Shown: positions 1 through 8,071 of the stretch, in pieces
Layout: each line of letters starts with the position of its first letter
Numbering within the stretch: position 1 is the stretch's first letter
Source: Clostridiales bacterium
GTDB taxonomy: Bacteria > Bacillota_E > Sulfobacillia > Sulfobacillales > JAIMBI01
Direction: 5' to 3'
DNA: 37,620 nucleotides
Assembly (NCBI GenBank): GCA_027318915.1
Contig: DAHVOH010000029.1
Coordinates: 1-37,620 of the forward strand
Made by a program: the position numbers and the translations under genes
Notes under the pieces: generated by a model
Seen by the model: only the letters and a program-made list of their open reading frames with translations
The model's database searches: none
What the model was told of the DNA's origin: nothing

Positions 1-162
1 CACGAGGAACACCCGGCCGTTTCGCCGCAGCAAGCCCGCGGGCACCGAAAGAATCTTCGCCACCTGCGGTCCCGCCCCCGCGGCCGGCTGTGTCCGCTTG
101 AGACCGTAGACCTGCACCGTCAAAAACAGCAACAGCAAGAGCCATGTCCACGGCCGCCGCAT
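1..162 (-). CDS. Truncated hypothetical protein with N-terminal membrane or signal segment
   Basis: Only the first 54 codons are in the window; the gene runs off the left edge. It starts at an ATG (160-162) behind a G-rich SD-like stretch (GGGGGG, about 6 bases upstream). The protein begins MRRPWTWLLLLLFLTV, a positively charged start followed by a leucine-rich hydrophobic stretch, so it is probably exported or membrane-anchored. The part after it (roughly residues 25-54) is Ala/Gly/Pro-rich and I do not recognise a family. It lies on the same strand as etfA but is separated from it by a perfect hairpin at 214-242, so it may be a separate transcript. Confidence 0.55.
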   Translation of the reverse strand, partial: MRRPWTWLLLLLFLTVQVYGLKRTQPAAGAGPQVAKILSVPAGLLRRNGRVFLV

Positions 163-213
163 CCAATCCCCCCGGTACCCACGGTATGAGGGGCGTGTCC
201 ATCCCATAACCGA

Positions 214-242
214 GACCGGCCCGGAAAACTTCCGGGCCGGTC
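214..242 (-). terminator. Perfect 13-bp hairpin after etfA (terminator-like)
   Basis: Positions 214-226 and 230-242 are exact reverse complements (GACCGGCCCGGAA / TTCCGGGCCGGTC) around a 3-base loop. The hairpin is in the gap between the etfA stop (308) and the next minus-strand gene (start 162). No T-tract follows on the minus strand, so it may be a factor-assisted terminator, a processing site or an mRNA 3' stabiliser rather than a classic intrinsic terminator. Confidence 0.6.
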
Positions 243-307
243 CTGCCACTCAAACGATGGTCCTTCAGGGCACCGGTCGCTGGTTTCCGGATCGGCGCAC
301 CACCAGC

Positions 308-1279
308 CTACCCGCCCTGCTTGTGCGCCCGGAGCGCCTCGGTGAGGGCGGGCACCACGTCAAACAGGTCGCCCACGATGCCGTAGTTCGCCACCTTGAA
401 GATGGGCGCGTCCGGGTCGCTGTTAATGGCCACAATATATTTGGAGCCGGAAATGCCGGCCACATGCTGAATGGCCCCGGAGATGCCCACCGCCACATAG
501 AGATCCGGGCTCACCACTTTGCCGGTCTGACCCACGTGATACGAGTGGGGGACCCAGCCCTCGTCGGCCACCGGCCGGGATGATCCCACCGCGGCGCCCA
601 GCTCGACGGCCAACTCGTCCAGCAGCTTGAAGTTCTCCGGCGCCTTCATCCCGCGGCCCCCCGACACGATGATGGAGGCCTCGGTCAGCTCGACGGTGCC
701 CGAGGCGCCGCCCGCCACGGCCGTGACCCGCGCCATGGGTTCGCGTCCCGCCTCGCCGACATCCGGCCGCACCACCTCGCAGGGGCCGTCGTCCTCGGCC
801 ACCGGCTGCACATTGGGCCGGAGACTGAAGAGGGCCGGACGCCCGCTGACTTTGACGCGGGCAAACGCCTTGCCGGCATAGACCGGCCGCACCGCCACTA
901 CATCGCCCGCCACCGCCTCCAGCGCCGTGCACTCGGTCACCAGCCCGGCCCCCAAAAGCCCGCTGACCCGCGGGGAGAGGTCCTTGCCCCAGGAGGTGGC
1001 CGGAAACAGCACCACGTCCGGGTCCTCCTGGCGAATCAGCGCGGCCAGCGCATCGGCAAAGCCGTCCGAGCTGTATTGAGCAAACCGGCCGTCGTCCAGC
1101 GCCAAGAGCCGCCGCACGCCATGATGCCCGAGCTCAGCGGCCAAGTTCCCGCTCTCCGGTCCGAAAGCGACGGCGGCCACCGGCTCGGCCGACAGGGCGC
1201 GGGCGGTTGACGCCAATTCCCGACTGACGCGGCGCAGCTGTCCGCCGCTATGTTCCACCACAACCAAAATCCCGGCCAT
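308..1279 (-). CDS. etfA: Electron transfer flavoprotein, alpha subunit
   Basis: EtfA (323 aa, usual length) forms a heterodimer with EtfB, binds FAD and passes electrons from acyl-CoA dehydrogenases to a membrane quinone reductase. Seen in the sequence: an N-terminal Rossmann-like domain (MAGILVVVEHSGG...), the family's SGGRGM motif near residue 207, and the C-terminal FAD-binding region with VAVGISGAIQHVAGI and AINSDPDAPIFKVANYGIVGD. The ATG follows an AGGAGG at 1284-1289, and that SD overlaps the etfB stop codon at 1288-1290, so the two genes look translationally coupled. A FadF-like membrane Fe-S protein at 20399-22384 and an acyl-CoA dehydrogenase at 15584-17179 are plausible partners. 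Residual doubt concerns only the physiological partner. Confidence 0.96.
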   Translation of the reverse strand: MAGILVVVEHSGGQLRRVSRELASTARALSAEPVAAVAFGPESGNLAAELGHHGVRRLLALDDGRFAQYSSDGFADALAALIRQEDPDVVLFPATSWGKDLSPRVSGLLGAGLVTECTALEAVAGDVVAVRPVYAGKAFARVKVSGRPALFSLRPNVQPVAEDDGPCEVVRPDVGEAGREPMARVTAVAGGASGTVELTEASIIVSGGRGMKAPENFKLLDELAVELGAAVGSSRPVADEGWVPHSYHVGQTGKVVSPDLYVAVGISGAIQHVAGISGSKYIVAINSDPDAPIFKVANYGIVGDLFDVVPALTEALRAHKQGG

Positions 1280-1287
1280 ACTGCCTC

Positions 1288-2082
1288 CTATATGACGTGC
1301 GCTTCCACGTGCAAAAGCCGCACCAATTCCCGCGCCGCTTCCACCGGATCGCCGGTGAGAATCTTGGGCTCGGGGCGGCCGGGGGGCGCCGTGTAGCCCT
1401 CCACCACGACGCGGGCCGTGCCCAGGACGTCGTCGCGATTCAGGCCCAGGTCCCCGAGCGACAAGGTCTCCAACGGCTTCCGCTTGGCTTTCATGATGTT
1501 GGGCAAGGTGGGGTAGCGCGGGGTGTTGAGCCCACGCTGGGCGCCCAGCACAGCCGGCAGCGGCAGTTCCACGGTCTCCTCGGCGCCCTCGAGCTCCCGC
1601 CGGACCACCAGGCGGCGCTGACCGGCGTCCACCGTCACGCCCAGCACCACCATCGCCTGCGGCAACCCCATCTGCACCGCGACCAAGGGACCGATCTGGG
1701 CGGCGTCGTCATCAACCGCCTGCTTGCCGCACCACACCAGGTCCCAGGGTTCCCGGCGCAGCGCGGCCGCCAACACCCGGGCCAGCGCCAGGTGGTCCGC
1801 GCCTTCCAGCTCATCGTCGGCGATCCGCACCGCTCGGTCGGCTCCCATGGCCAAGCCCTGGCGAATGGTGTCCTCCACGCGCGTCGGCCCCACCGCGATC
1901 AAGACCACTTCGCCGCCCTCGCGCTCCCGTATCTGCAGCGCCTCTTCGAGGGCAAACTCATCGTACGGATTCATCACCCATTTGATGCCGTCCGTCACGA
2001 TGCCCCGCCCGTCGCTTCGCACCTGAATGCGCGTGGCGGTGTCCGGCACCTGTTTTATCAGCACGGCAATCTGCATCGACAT
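1288..2082 (-). CDS. etfB: Electron transfer flavoprotein, beta subunit
   Basis: EtfB (264 aa) is the AMP-binding partner of EtfA and interacts with dehydrogenases. The start MQIAVLIKQVPDT and the segment GIKWVMNPYDEFALEEAL (residues about 33-50) are typical of the family. A conserved AMP/recognition-type stretch, GADRAVRI...HLALARVLAAAL, follows near residues 81-110. The ATG at 2082 has GAGAGG just upstream; a second ATG two codons later (2076) is equally possible. It lies 12 bases after selA and directly before etfA, so it is probably read from the selA/hem transcript. This is the ordinary two-subunit ETF; nothing shows whether it is a bifurcating type. Confidence 0.96.
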   Translation of the reverse strand: MSMQIAVLIKQVPDTATRIQVRSDGRGIVTDGIKWVMNPYDEFALEEALQIREREGGEVVLIAVGPTRVEDTIRQGLAMGADRAVRIADDELEGADHLALARVLAAALRREPWDLVWCGKQAVDDDAAQIGPLVAVQMGLPQAMVVLGVTVDAGQRRLVVRRELEGAEETVELPLPAVLGAQRGLNTPRYPTLPNIMKAKRKPLETLSLGDLGLNRDDVLGTARVVVEGYTAPPGRPEPKILTGDPVEAARELVRLLHVEAHVI

Positions 2083-2094
2083 CGTCCTCTCTCA

Positions 2095-3492
2095 TCACGT
2101 CGGCTCACGGCGAATGACGGCCAGGGCCGCGGCCACCGCCGCCACCAGGTCCGTCTCCTCCGACGGCTGCACCGTCCTCACGTCAAACAACAGCGTATCC
2201 GCTTCCACCCGCGCCACCACGGGCGGAAGCCCCCGGCGGAGCGCCGCCTCCAGCGCCCCCACGGCGCCGTGCTCCGGCCGCACCGTCACCGCCGCCGTGG
2301 GCCACTCCACGGCCGGCAGCGATCCGCCGCCGACTGGCGCGGTGGTGGCCACCACCCCCACGCTGGCCGGCACGGCGTCCTGGCCCAGCGCCCGCCGGAG
2401 CCGGCGGGCGAGCCGGCGGGCGCGCGCGGAGAGCGCCTCGGGCCGCGCGGTCAACATGGCCCAGAGCGGAATTTCCTGCTGGCGCCCCTCGCGGTACAGG
2501 CGAAGCGTCATCTCCAACCCGGCCAGGGTCATTTTATCGACACGCAACGCCCGCGCCAGCGGGTTGGCCTTCAAGCGGGCGATGAGGTCGGCGCGCCCCG
2601 CCAAGACCCCGGCCTGGGGCCCCCCGAGCAGCTTGTCGCCCGAAAACGTGACCACATCGGTTCCGGCCGCCACCACCTCGGCCACCGACGGCTCCGTCCA
2701 ACCGCCCGCCTCCAGCGGCTTCAGCACCCCGGATCCCAAATCCTCCATGACGGGAATGTGGTGCTCGCGCCCCAACGTCACCAGGTCCGCCGTCTCGACG
2801 GTCTCCACAAATCCCAGCAAACGAAAGTTGGAGGTGTGCACCTTCAGCAGCAGGGCCGTCTCCGGCCCTATCGCCCGCACATAGTCGCTGAGACGGGTTT
2901 TGTTGGTGGTGCCCACCTCCCGCAGGATCGCGCCGCTGGCCGCCATCACATCGGGGATCCGAAAGGCGCCCCCGATCTCCACCAACTGGCCCCGCGACAC
3001 CACCACCTCGCGGCCCCGGGCCAACTCGGCCAACGCCAGCAGCACGGCCGCGGCGTTGTTGTTGACCGCCATGCCCGCCTCCGCGCCCGTGGCCGCGACG
3101 ATCTCGCGCTCCACGTGCGTATGGCGCGACCCGCGCGCGCCCCGCTCCAGGTCATACTCCAAGGTGGAGTACCCGCGGGCCACTTCCTCGATATGCGCCA
3201 GCACGGCCGGACCCAGGGGAGCGCGGCCCAGATTGGTGTGGAGGATGACGCCGGTGGCGTTGATGACCGGCGTCAGATGCGGACGGGCCAGCGCCTCCGC
3301 CCGGCGTGCGGCGCGAACCGTCACCGCGGCCAGCCAGGCATCGGCATCCTCGCCCCGGCGCATGGCGTCTCGCGCCTCTTGGACGGCCCCCTGCGCCGCC
3401 TCGACCCGATACACCCAGGGAATCGCCGCCGGCAGCGCGTCGGCCACCTGCTGCACCGGGGGCAGCTCCCGCAAGCGCTCGACCGCCATCAT
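2095..3492 (-). CDS. selA: L-seryl-tRNA(Sec) selenium transferase (SelA)
   Basis: SelA (465 aa, matching the about 463 aa of E. coli) is the PLP enzyme that converts Ser-tRNA(Sec) to Sec-tRNA(Sec) using selenophosphate. Seen: INATGVILHTNLGRAPL (about residues 77-93), the VNNNAAAVLLAL stretch, and the PLP-lysine motif SGDKLLGGPQAG with K287. The length and N-terminal domain favour true SelA over the shorter SelA-like PLP proteins. Its ATG overlaps the stop of a small upstream ORF as ATGA (3489-3492), and a G-rich SD lies inside that ORF. No selB, selD, tRNA-Sec or selenoprotein was recognised in the window. Its place between hem and etf genes is unusual. Confidence 0.93.
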   Translation of the reverse strand: MMAVERLRELPPVQQVADALPAAIPWVYRVEAAQGAVQEARDAMRRGEDADAWLAAVTVRAARRAEALARPHLTPVINATGVILHTNLGRAPLGPAVLAHIEEVARGYSTLEYDLERGARGSRHTHVEREIVAATGAEAGMAVNNNAAAVLLALAELARGREVVVSRGQLVEIGGAFRIPDVMAASGAILREVGTTNKTRLSDYVRAIGPETALLLKVHTSNFRLLGFVETVETADLVTLGREHHIPVMEDLGSGVLKPLEAGGWTEPSVAEVVAAGTDVVTFSGDKLLGGPQAGVLAGRADLIARLKANPLARALRVDKMTLAGLEMTLRLYREGRQQEIPLWAMLTARPEALSARARRLARRLRRALGQDAVPASVGVVATTAPVGGGSLPAVEWPTAAVTVRPEHGAVGALEAALRRGLPPVVARVEADTLLFDVRTVQPSEETDLVAAVAAALAVIRREPT

Positions 3493-3698
3493 ACCGCCCC
3501 CGGCTTGTGCCGTCCGGGCCGGTTGCGCTTTTGCCCGTCCTCAGTGCCCGCAGCCACCAGACCGAGACTGGAATCCAGGGTCACGGCACCGGCGACCCGG
3601 AATGCCTCGTCGATATTGAACTCAAACAACCGGACCGCCTCGTTGCAGAGCGGGCCGGATCGCCCGCCGGCCGGCTGGTTTGCGTCGCCCGCGTCCAT
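3489..3698 (-). CDS. Small unknown ORF translationally coupled to selA
   Basis: This 69-residue frame begins at an ATG with AAGGGGG about 9 bases upstream and ends in a TGA that overlaps the selA ATG (ATGA), a typical coupling arrangement. It lies just downstream of a candidate -10 box (3744-3749), so it would be the first gene of the selA unit. The sequence (MDAGDANQPAGG..., then LFEFNIDEAFRVAGAV in the middle) is soluble-looking, with one cysteine and a basic C-terminus. I do not recognise a family. It could also be a leader peptide or a non-coding stretch that merely stays open in GC-rich DNA. Confidence 0.45.
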   Translation of the reverse strand: MDAGDANQPAGGRSGPLCNEAVRLFEFNIDEAFRVAGAVTLDSSLGLVAAGTEDGQKRNRPGRHKPGAV

Positions 3699-3734
3699 CG
3701 GCTGAGCCCCCTTCGCTGCGGAGCCTCCCTACTT

Positions 3735-3749
3735 CCATCCGTTATTGTA
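3735..3749 (-). promoter_or_regulatory. Candidate -10 and start region for the small ORF/selA/etfBA unit
   Basis: On the minus strand a TACAAT (-10-like, 3744-3749) is followed directly by AACGGATGG. The 11 bases ATAACGGATGG (3735-3745) recur exactly at the hemA promoter (9372-9382), with the -10 box in the same register. No convincing -35 is seen at 16-18 bases. The region is AT-rich against a very GC-rich background. Confidence 0.5.
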
Positions 3750-3796
3750 GCCGAACCGGGCGGGGCACCGCCGCTTGGGCCCGCCCCCCACCCGGC

Positions 3797-4777
3797 TCAG
3801 TCCTCGAGCCAGGCCGCCGCCTCCACCGCATAGTACGTCAGGATGAGGTCGGCGCCGGCCCGGCGGATGGCGGTCAGCGTCTCCAGCACCGCCCGCTGTT
3901 CGGGCAGCCACCCGGCCGCCGCCGCCGCCTTCAGCATGCTGTACTCCCCGCTCACCTGGTAGGCGGCCACCGGAAGCCAGGTGGCGGCGCGCACCCGCTG
4001 GATGATGTCGAGCGAGGGCAGCGCCGGTTTCACCATGATCACGTCGGCGCCCTCTTCGACATCCAGCGCCACCTCGCGCAGCGCCTCCCGCGCGTTGGCC
4101 GGGTCCATCTGATAGCTCCGCCGGTCGCCGAAAGCGGGCGCGTTCTCGGCCGCCTCCCGAAAGGGCGTGTAAAAAGACGACGCATACTTGACCGCGTAGG
4201 ACATGACGATCGTGTTGACCCGTCCGGCGCCGTCCAGCGCCCGGCGAATCGCCCCCACCCGGCCGTCCATCATGTCCGACGGCGCAATCACGTCGGCGCC
4301 CGCCTCGGCAAACACCACCGCCGCCTCGGCCAGGCGGGCGACGGTCGGGTCGTTGTCGACGTCGCCCGCGGCCGTCAGAATCCCACAGTGGCCGTGGTCC
4401 GTGTAATCACAGAGGCAGAGGTCGCACATGACCGTCAGGTCCGAAAACCGGTCCTTCAGCCGGCGCACCGCGTTGGGCACCACCCCGTGCGCGTCCAGCA
4501 TATAGCTTCCCACCGCGTCCTTGGCCGGCGGGATGCCAAACAGCAGGACGCTGCCCACGCCGCGACGGACGGCGCGCTCCACCTCCTCCGCGACCAGGGC
4601 CTCCGGCCACTGAAAGATGCCCGGCATGCTGCTGATGGGACGGGGTGAATCGCCGTCCGACCGGACGAAGAGGGGATAGATAAAGTCATCCGGCGCCAGC
4701 GTGGTCTCTCGCACCAGCCGGCGGAGCGACGGCGTCTGCCGGAGCCGTCGCGGTCGACTCACTGGATACATGCGCAT
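3797..4777 (-). CDS. hemB: Delta-aminolevulinic acid dehydratase (porphobilinogen synthase)
   Basis: HemB (326 aa) condenses two 5-aminolevulinate molecules into porphobilinogen in the cytosol. The zinc site is present as CLCDYTDHGHC (C121, C123, C131 in this numbering), marking the zinc-dependent type. The two Schiff-base lysines lie in SYAVKYASSFY (K197) and VIMVKPALP (K250). The start is ambiguous: ATG at 4777 is only 3-4 bases from AGGAAGG (4781-4787), whereas the ATG two codons on (4771) has about 9-base spacing. It is the last hem gene in this cluster and is separated from hemD by 138 bases that hold a candidate extended -10 promoter. No hemL follows; the small ORF and selA do. Confidence 0.97.
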   Translation of the reverse strand: MRMYPVSRPRRLRQTPSLRRLVRETTLAPDDFIYPLFVRSDGDSPRPISSMPGIFQWPEALVAEEVERAVRRGVGSVLLFGIPPAKDAVGSYMLDAHGVVPNAVRRLKDRFSDLTVMCDLCLCDYTDHGHCGILTAAGDVDNDPTVARLAEAAVVFAEAGADVIAPSDMMDGRVGAIRRALDGAGRVNTIVMSYAVKYASSFYTPFREAAENAPAFGDRRSYQMDPANAREALREVALDVEEGADVIMVKPALPSLDIIQRVRAATWLPVAAYQVSGEYSMLKAAAAAGWLPEQRAVLETLTAIRRAGADLILTYYAVEAAAWLED

Positions 4778-4881
4778 CTTCCTTCCTAAAACCCGGCCGG
4801 AAACCGGGGCCTGGCCTCGGCCGGGCCGCCCGCGCCGGCATCTCCCCGCGCCGGGGCGCGCCGCGGGCGACCGCTCCGTCG

Positions 4882-4890
4882 ATCATAGCA
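4882..4890 (-). promoter_or_regulatory. Candidate extended -10 promoter ahead of hemB
   Basis: The minus strand reads TGC-TATGAT (4882-4890), an extended -10, followed by CGACGGA, which resembles the AACGGA behind the hemA and selA -10 boxes. No good -35 is visible. It lies in the 138-base hemD-hemB gap, about 105 bases before hemB, so hemB may have its own promoter as well as operon transcription. The rest of this gap is GC-rich and contains short self-complementary stretches such as CCCCG-CGC-CGGGG near 4844. Confidence 0.42.
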
Positions 4891-4915
4891 CGGGACCCAC
4901 CCGCGGCCGGCCCCG

Positions 4916-6310
4916 TCAGGATCCCGCTTCGGCGAACGCCGCCCCCAAGGCGTCCACCAAGGCCTCGATGGAGGGCGAGGCGGCCTCCGCCGCCACCGGC
5001 AGGCCCAACTCCTCCAGGGTGCCCCGCGTGGCCGGTCCGATGGCCACCAGCCGGCAGGCGCGCAGCCGCTCCTGCGCCTCGTCGGACAACTGCTCGCACA
5101 AAAACCGCGCCGTCGACCCCGAGGTGAACGCCACCGCATCAATGCCGCCGCGCCGGACTTCCACGTCGACCCAGGGAGGCAGGGTCACCGGCCGGGTGCG
5201 ATAGACCACGGCCTCGTCCACCACCGCGCCCAGTTGCCGCAAACCCTGGGCCAGCCGCGGCGACCGTCGGTCGCCGGTGACCAACAGCACGCTCTGGCCC
5301 CGCATGGAGCCCTGGCGCCCAAAGGCGGCCAGCAGGCCTTCCTGCCTCGACTCGGCCTCGGCCGGAACCAGGGCCGGCTCCAAGCACAGGTCGCGGAGAC
5401 GGGCCGCCGTCTCGGCGCCCACGGCCGCAATCTGGCCGGTGAGCGTGCGCACGTCGCGACGCAGAAAGCGCAGGCGGTCGAAAAACGCGCCCACGCCGTT
5501 GGTCGAGGTGAACACGACCCACTGGTAGCGGTCCAACCCGGTCAGCAGTCCGTCCACCGCACCCCAGTCCGGCGCGGCGATGTCCAAAATCGGCGCCTCC
5601 AGGCACAAGCCCCCGGCGTCCTCCACCGCCAGGCGCAAGTGCGACGCCTGGTGCTCCGCCCGCAAAATCAAGACCCGCCGACCCAACAGCCCGTCGCCCT
5701 GACGCCGCACCACATGGTCTTGCCCCACCAGGACCCACCATTCGCCGCTGGTGGGCAGGCGGTTCGGATCGAGCCGGCCCAGCGCCACCGGGGCCGAGAT
5801 GCTCTCGCCGCCGGCCGACGCCCACTGCACCAGCTCGTCCGCCGGCAGCGTCCTGGTCAGATGGGCGACCAGCCGGCGGATGTCGGGCGCCGCCACGGCG
5901 ACCGCCGCCTTGCCGTCAACCGGGCCCGGCCACCGCGCGGCCGTCTTGGGCTCCTGCAGGAGGCGCGCCAGCGCCACGGCGTGCGGCGGCAGGGTCGGCA
6001 CCGCCTCCACCGGATAGCCCCCACGCGCCAACGGCCGCGCCTCGGCGGCCAGCGTCTCTCCCCAGCGGGACTGCGGCACCACCCGCACCACCGCCAGTCC
6101 CCGGTCCATCTCCTCGCGCGCCACCGCGACCGCCTCCGCCGCACCGGACACCGGTACGATGGCCGCTCCGGGCAGCGCGACGAGCCCTCTCCGGTCCCAG
6201 TCCGCGTCGATGATGGCCAAATCCGCCGTACTCAGGCAATCCAGCGCGCGCCGCACGAGATAGCGCGGACCCGCCTCCAGCACGCCGACCACCGCCATCC
6301 GGCCGCTCAT
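4916..6310 (-). CDS. hemD: Uroporphyrinogen-III synthase fused to a degenerate uroporphyrinogen methyltransferase-like domain
   Basis: The 464-aa protein is about 200 residues longer than a stand-alone HemD. Residues about 215-464 are HemD, which closes and inverts hydroxymethylbilane to uroporphyrinogen III: VFTSTNGVGAFFDRL, AVGAETAARL, AFTSGSTARFL and VAIGPATRGTLEELGLP are all visible. Residues about 1-215 align by eye along a whole CobA/SUMT-type methyltransferase. The SAM-binding GAGPGD motif is replaced by GVLEAGP, and the LKGGDPFVFGRGGEE region by VVPQSRWGETLAAEA. The methyltransferase half is therefore probably inactive. The ATG overlaps the hemC stop (ATGA, 6307-6310), showing tight coupling. 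HemD identity is secure; the vestigial-domain reading is inference. Confidence 0.92.
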   Translation of the reverse strand: MSGRMAVVGVLEAGPRYLVRRALDCLSTADLAIIDADWDRRGLVALPGAAIVPVSGAAEAVAVAREEMDRGLAVVRVVPQSRWGETLAAEARPLARGGYPVEAVPTLPPHAVALARLLQEPKTAARWPGPVDGKAAVAVAAPDIRRLVAHLTRTLPADELVQWASAGGESISAPVALGRLDPNRLPTSGEWWVLVGQDHVVRRQGDGLLGRRVLILRAEHQASHLRLAVEDAGGLCLEAPILDIAAPDWGAVDGLLTGLDRYQWVVFTSTNGVGAFFDRLRFLRRDVRTLTGQIAAVGAETAARLRDLCLEPALVPAEAESRQEGLLAAFGRQGSMRGQSVLLVTGDRRSPRLAQGLRQLGAVVDEAVVYRTRPVTLPPWVDVEVRRGGIDAVAFTSGSTARFLCEQLSDEAQERLRACRLVAIGPATRGTLEELGLPVAAEAASPSIEALVDALGAAFAEAGS

Positions 6311-7191
6311 GCGCGCGCCTCCTCTCCGGCGGCGCCGCCCAACTCCGCCAGGACCCAGGCCACCCCCGCGTCCAAGTCCGCCCCGGTCCAGCTGAGGGTG
6401 CGCGGGCCGGGCCGGTCGGAAAACACGTCCAATTCCCAGAGCGCGCCCTCACGCCGGGCGTAGGCCCCCATCGGAATCTGACAGTTCCCGCCCAGCGCGT
6501 CCAGCAGGCGGCGCTCCGCGTCCGTGGCCTGCCGCGTGCACCCGTCCTCCAACAGGACCGCCCGCTCGCGCGCCACCTGGTCATCGACGCGCACCTCGAT
6601 GGCGAGCGCGCCCTGACCCGGTGCCGGGACCATCCACCCCGGCGCCAGATATTCGGCGACGCGGTCGGCCTGGCCCATGCGGTGGAGACCCGCCGCCGCC
6701 AGCACCAGCGCGTCCACCCGGTCGTCCAGGAGCCGAAGCCGCGTGCCCAGGTTGCCGCGCACCGGCACCACCGTCATGGTGGGATAAGCCGCCTGCCAAA
6801 TCGCCCGGCGCCGAAGACTCGACGTGCCCACCCGCGCGTCGGCGGGCAAGTCGGTCAGGGTCCGCCCGTCCGCCGTCACCAGGGCGTCGCGCGGATCCTC
6901 GCGGGCCGTCACGGCGGCCATGGTCAATCCGTCCGGAAGCCGCGTGGGCAAGTCTTTGAGCGAGTGCACCGCGGCGTCCACCGTTCCCGCCAACAGCGCC
7001 TTTTCCAATTCTCCGGTGAAGAGGCCGGTGCCCCCCACCTCGTCCAGAGCCCGATCCTGCACCTCGTCGCCCCGGGTGTGGATCACCACGATCTCGCACG
7101 CGACGCCCGCCGCCTCCCACCGGGCCTGGGCCCAGTGGGCCTGCGCCAGCGCCAGGGGGCTGCCCCGCGTTCCGATGCGCCAGAGTGCCAT
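6307..7191 (-). CDS. hemC: Porphobilinogen deaminase (hydroxymethylbilane synthase)
   Basis: HemC (294 aa, slightly short for the family at about 305-313) polymerises four porphobilinogens into hydroxymethylbilane. Seen: the N-terminus WRIGTRGSPLALAQ, the catalytic aspartate in VHSLKDLPT (D80), GTSSLRRRAIW, RGNLGTRL, and the cysteine that carries the dipyrromethane cofactor in GGNCQIPMGAYA (C237). The frame is open further upstream, but MALWRIGTRGSP at 7191 has GAGAGGGG about 10 bases before it and matches the family start. Its stop overlaps the hemD start. It lies 59 bases after hemX. Confidence 0.96.
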   Translation of the reverse strand: MALWRIGTRGSPLALAQAHWAQARWEAAGVACEIVVIHTRGDEVQDRALDEVGGTGLFTGELEKALLAGTVDAAVHSLKDLPTRLPDGLTMAAVTAREDPRDALVTADGRTLTDLPADARVGTSSLRRRAIWQAAYPTMTVVPVRGNLGTRLRLLDDRVDALVLAAAGLHRMGQADRVAEYLAPGWMVPAPGQGALAIEVRVDDQVARERAVLLEDGCTRQATDAERRLLDALGGNCQIPMGAYARREGALWELDVFSDRPGPRTLSWTGADLDAGVAWVLAELGGAAGEEARA

Positions 7192-7250
7192 CCGACTCGA
7201 CCCCTCTCCGTTATCGGCCCCTCGCCCCGCGCGGCCGCGCCGCGCGCCGG

Positions 7251-8069
7251 CTACCCGCGCCCCACATAATTGTGCCACCCATGCACCACGAGGTTTATGC
7301 CCAGAAAATTAAAAGCGACCAGCAAAAACGCCCAGATGGAGAGCCAGGCCGCCCGGTGGCCGGCAAATCCCCGCCAGCGGGCCACCAGGTAGCCGGCATA
7401 CACGCCCCAGGTGATGAGCGACCAGATCTCCTTGGTGGTCCAGGTCCACGGCCGGCCGTACAACACGCTCGACCACACCATCCCGCCCGCCATGGCCAGG
7501 CTGAGCAGCACCAGGCCGCCGGCGACCAGCCGCAAACTGCACTGGTCGCTGGCGGTCAGGGCGGGCAGTCGGTAGTAGAAGACGCGCGGCTCCTTGCGCC
7601 GGAGCTCCCGCTCCTTCTCCAAGTACATGAGCGCCGTGCTGGCGGCCAGCAAAAAGGCCGTGTAGGCGGCCGCCGCCAGCACGATGTGCACCGTGAGCCA
7701 GGTTCCGGTCAGCGCGCGGGGCAGACGCCCCGGCAATCCGGCCGGAAAAAACAGGCCCACCAGCCAGAACAGGCTCAGCACAGGCACGGCGAACCCTGCG
7801 ACCGGCTGCCAGTCCGGATGCCGCCCGGCCACGAGAAATGCCGCCGTCGCCATCCAAATGAAGAGGTCGATGAAGAGATGCGGCGTCACCGCCGGGAACT
7901 GCCGGACCTCGATGGCGTCGGCGGCCAGCTCCGCGGTGAGCAGCAAGAACGCCAGGAGCAGCACCCATCGCGCCAGACCGGTCACCGTGGGCTGGTAAAA
8001 GCTCCAGACAAAGAGGACCGACGCCCCGGCCAGGGCCAGAAACACGGCGACGGCAATGGCGGGAGCCAC
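7251..8069 (-). CDS. hemX: HemX/CcsA-family membrane protein of the heme operon
   Basis: This is a polytopic membrane protein (272 aa, about eight hydrophobic segments) of the cytochrome-c assembly (CcsA/CcmC) superfamily. The family hallmark WTWTTKEIWSLITWGVYAGYL lies near residues 195-215, and conserved histidines occur near residues 120 (LTVHIVLA) and 263 (VVHGWHNY). In Bacillus, HemX sits in the same hemAX position and lowers the level of HemA protein; others in the family handle heme export for cytochrome c. The frame stays open inside hemA, but a GTG at 8067-8069, two bases after the hemA stop, is the simplest start; its SD is weak, suggesting translation coupled to hemA. The call as HemX rather than CcsA rests on position. 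Confidence 0.85.
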   Translation of the reverse strand: MAPAIAVAVFLALAGASVLFVWSFYQPTVTGLARWVLLLAFLLLTAELAADAIEVRQFPAVTPHLFIDLFIWMATAAFLVAGRHPDWQPVAGFAVPVLSLFWLVGLFFPAGLPGRLPRALTGTWLTVHIVLAAAAYTAFLLAASTALMYLEKERELRRKEPRVFYYRLPALTASDQCSLRLVAGGLVLLSLAMAGGMVWSSVLYGRPWTWTTKEIWSLITWGVYAGYLVARWRGFAGHRAAWLSIWAFLLVAFNFLGINLVVHGWHNYVGRG

Positions 8070-8071
8070 GG

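Noticed and set aside
1297..3705. Plus-strand open frame of about 800 codons
   Set aside because: Opposite etfB and selA, His/Arg-rich, no recognisable protein.
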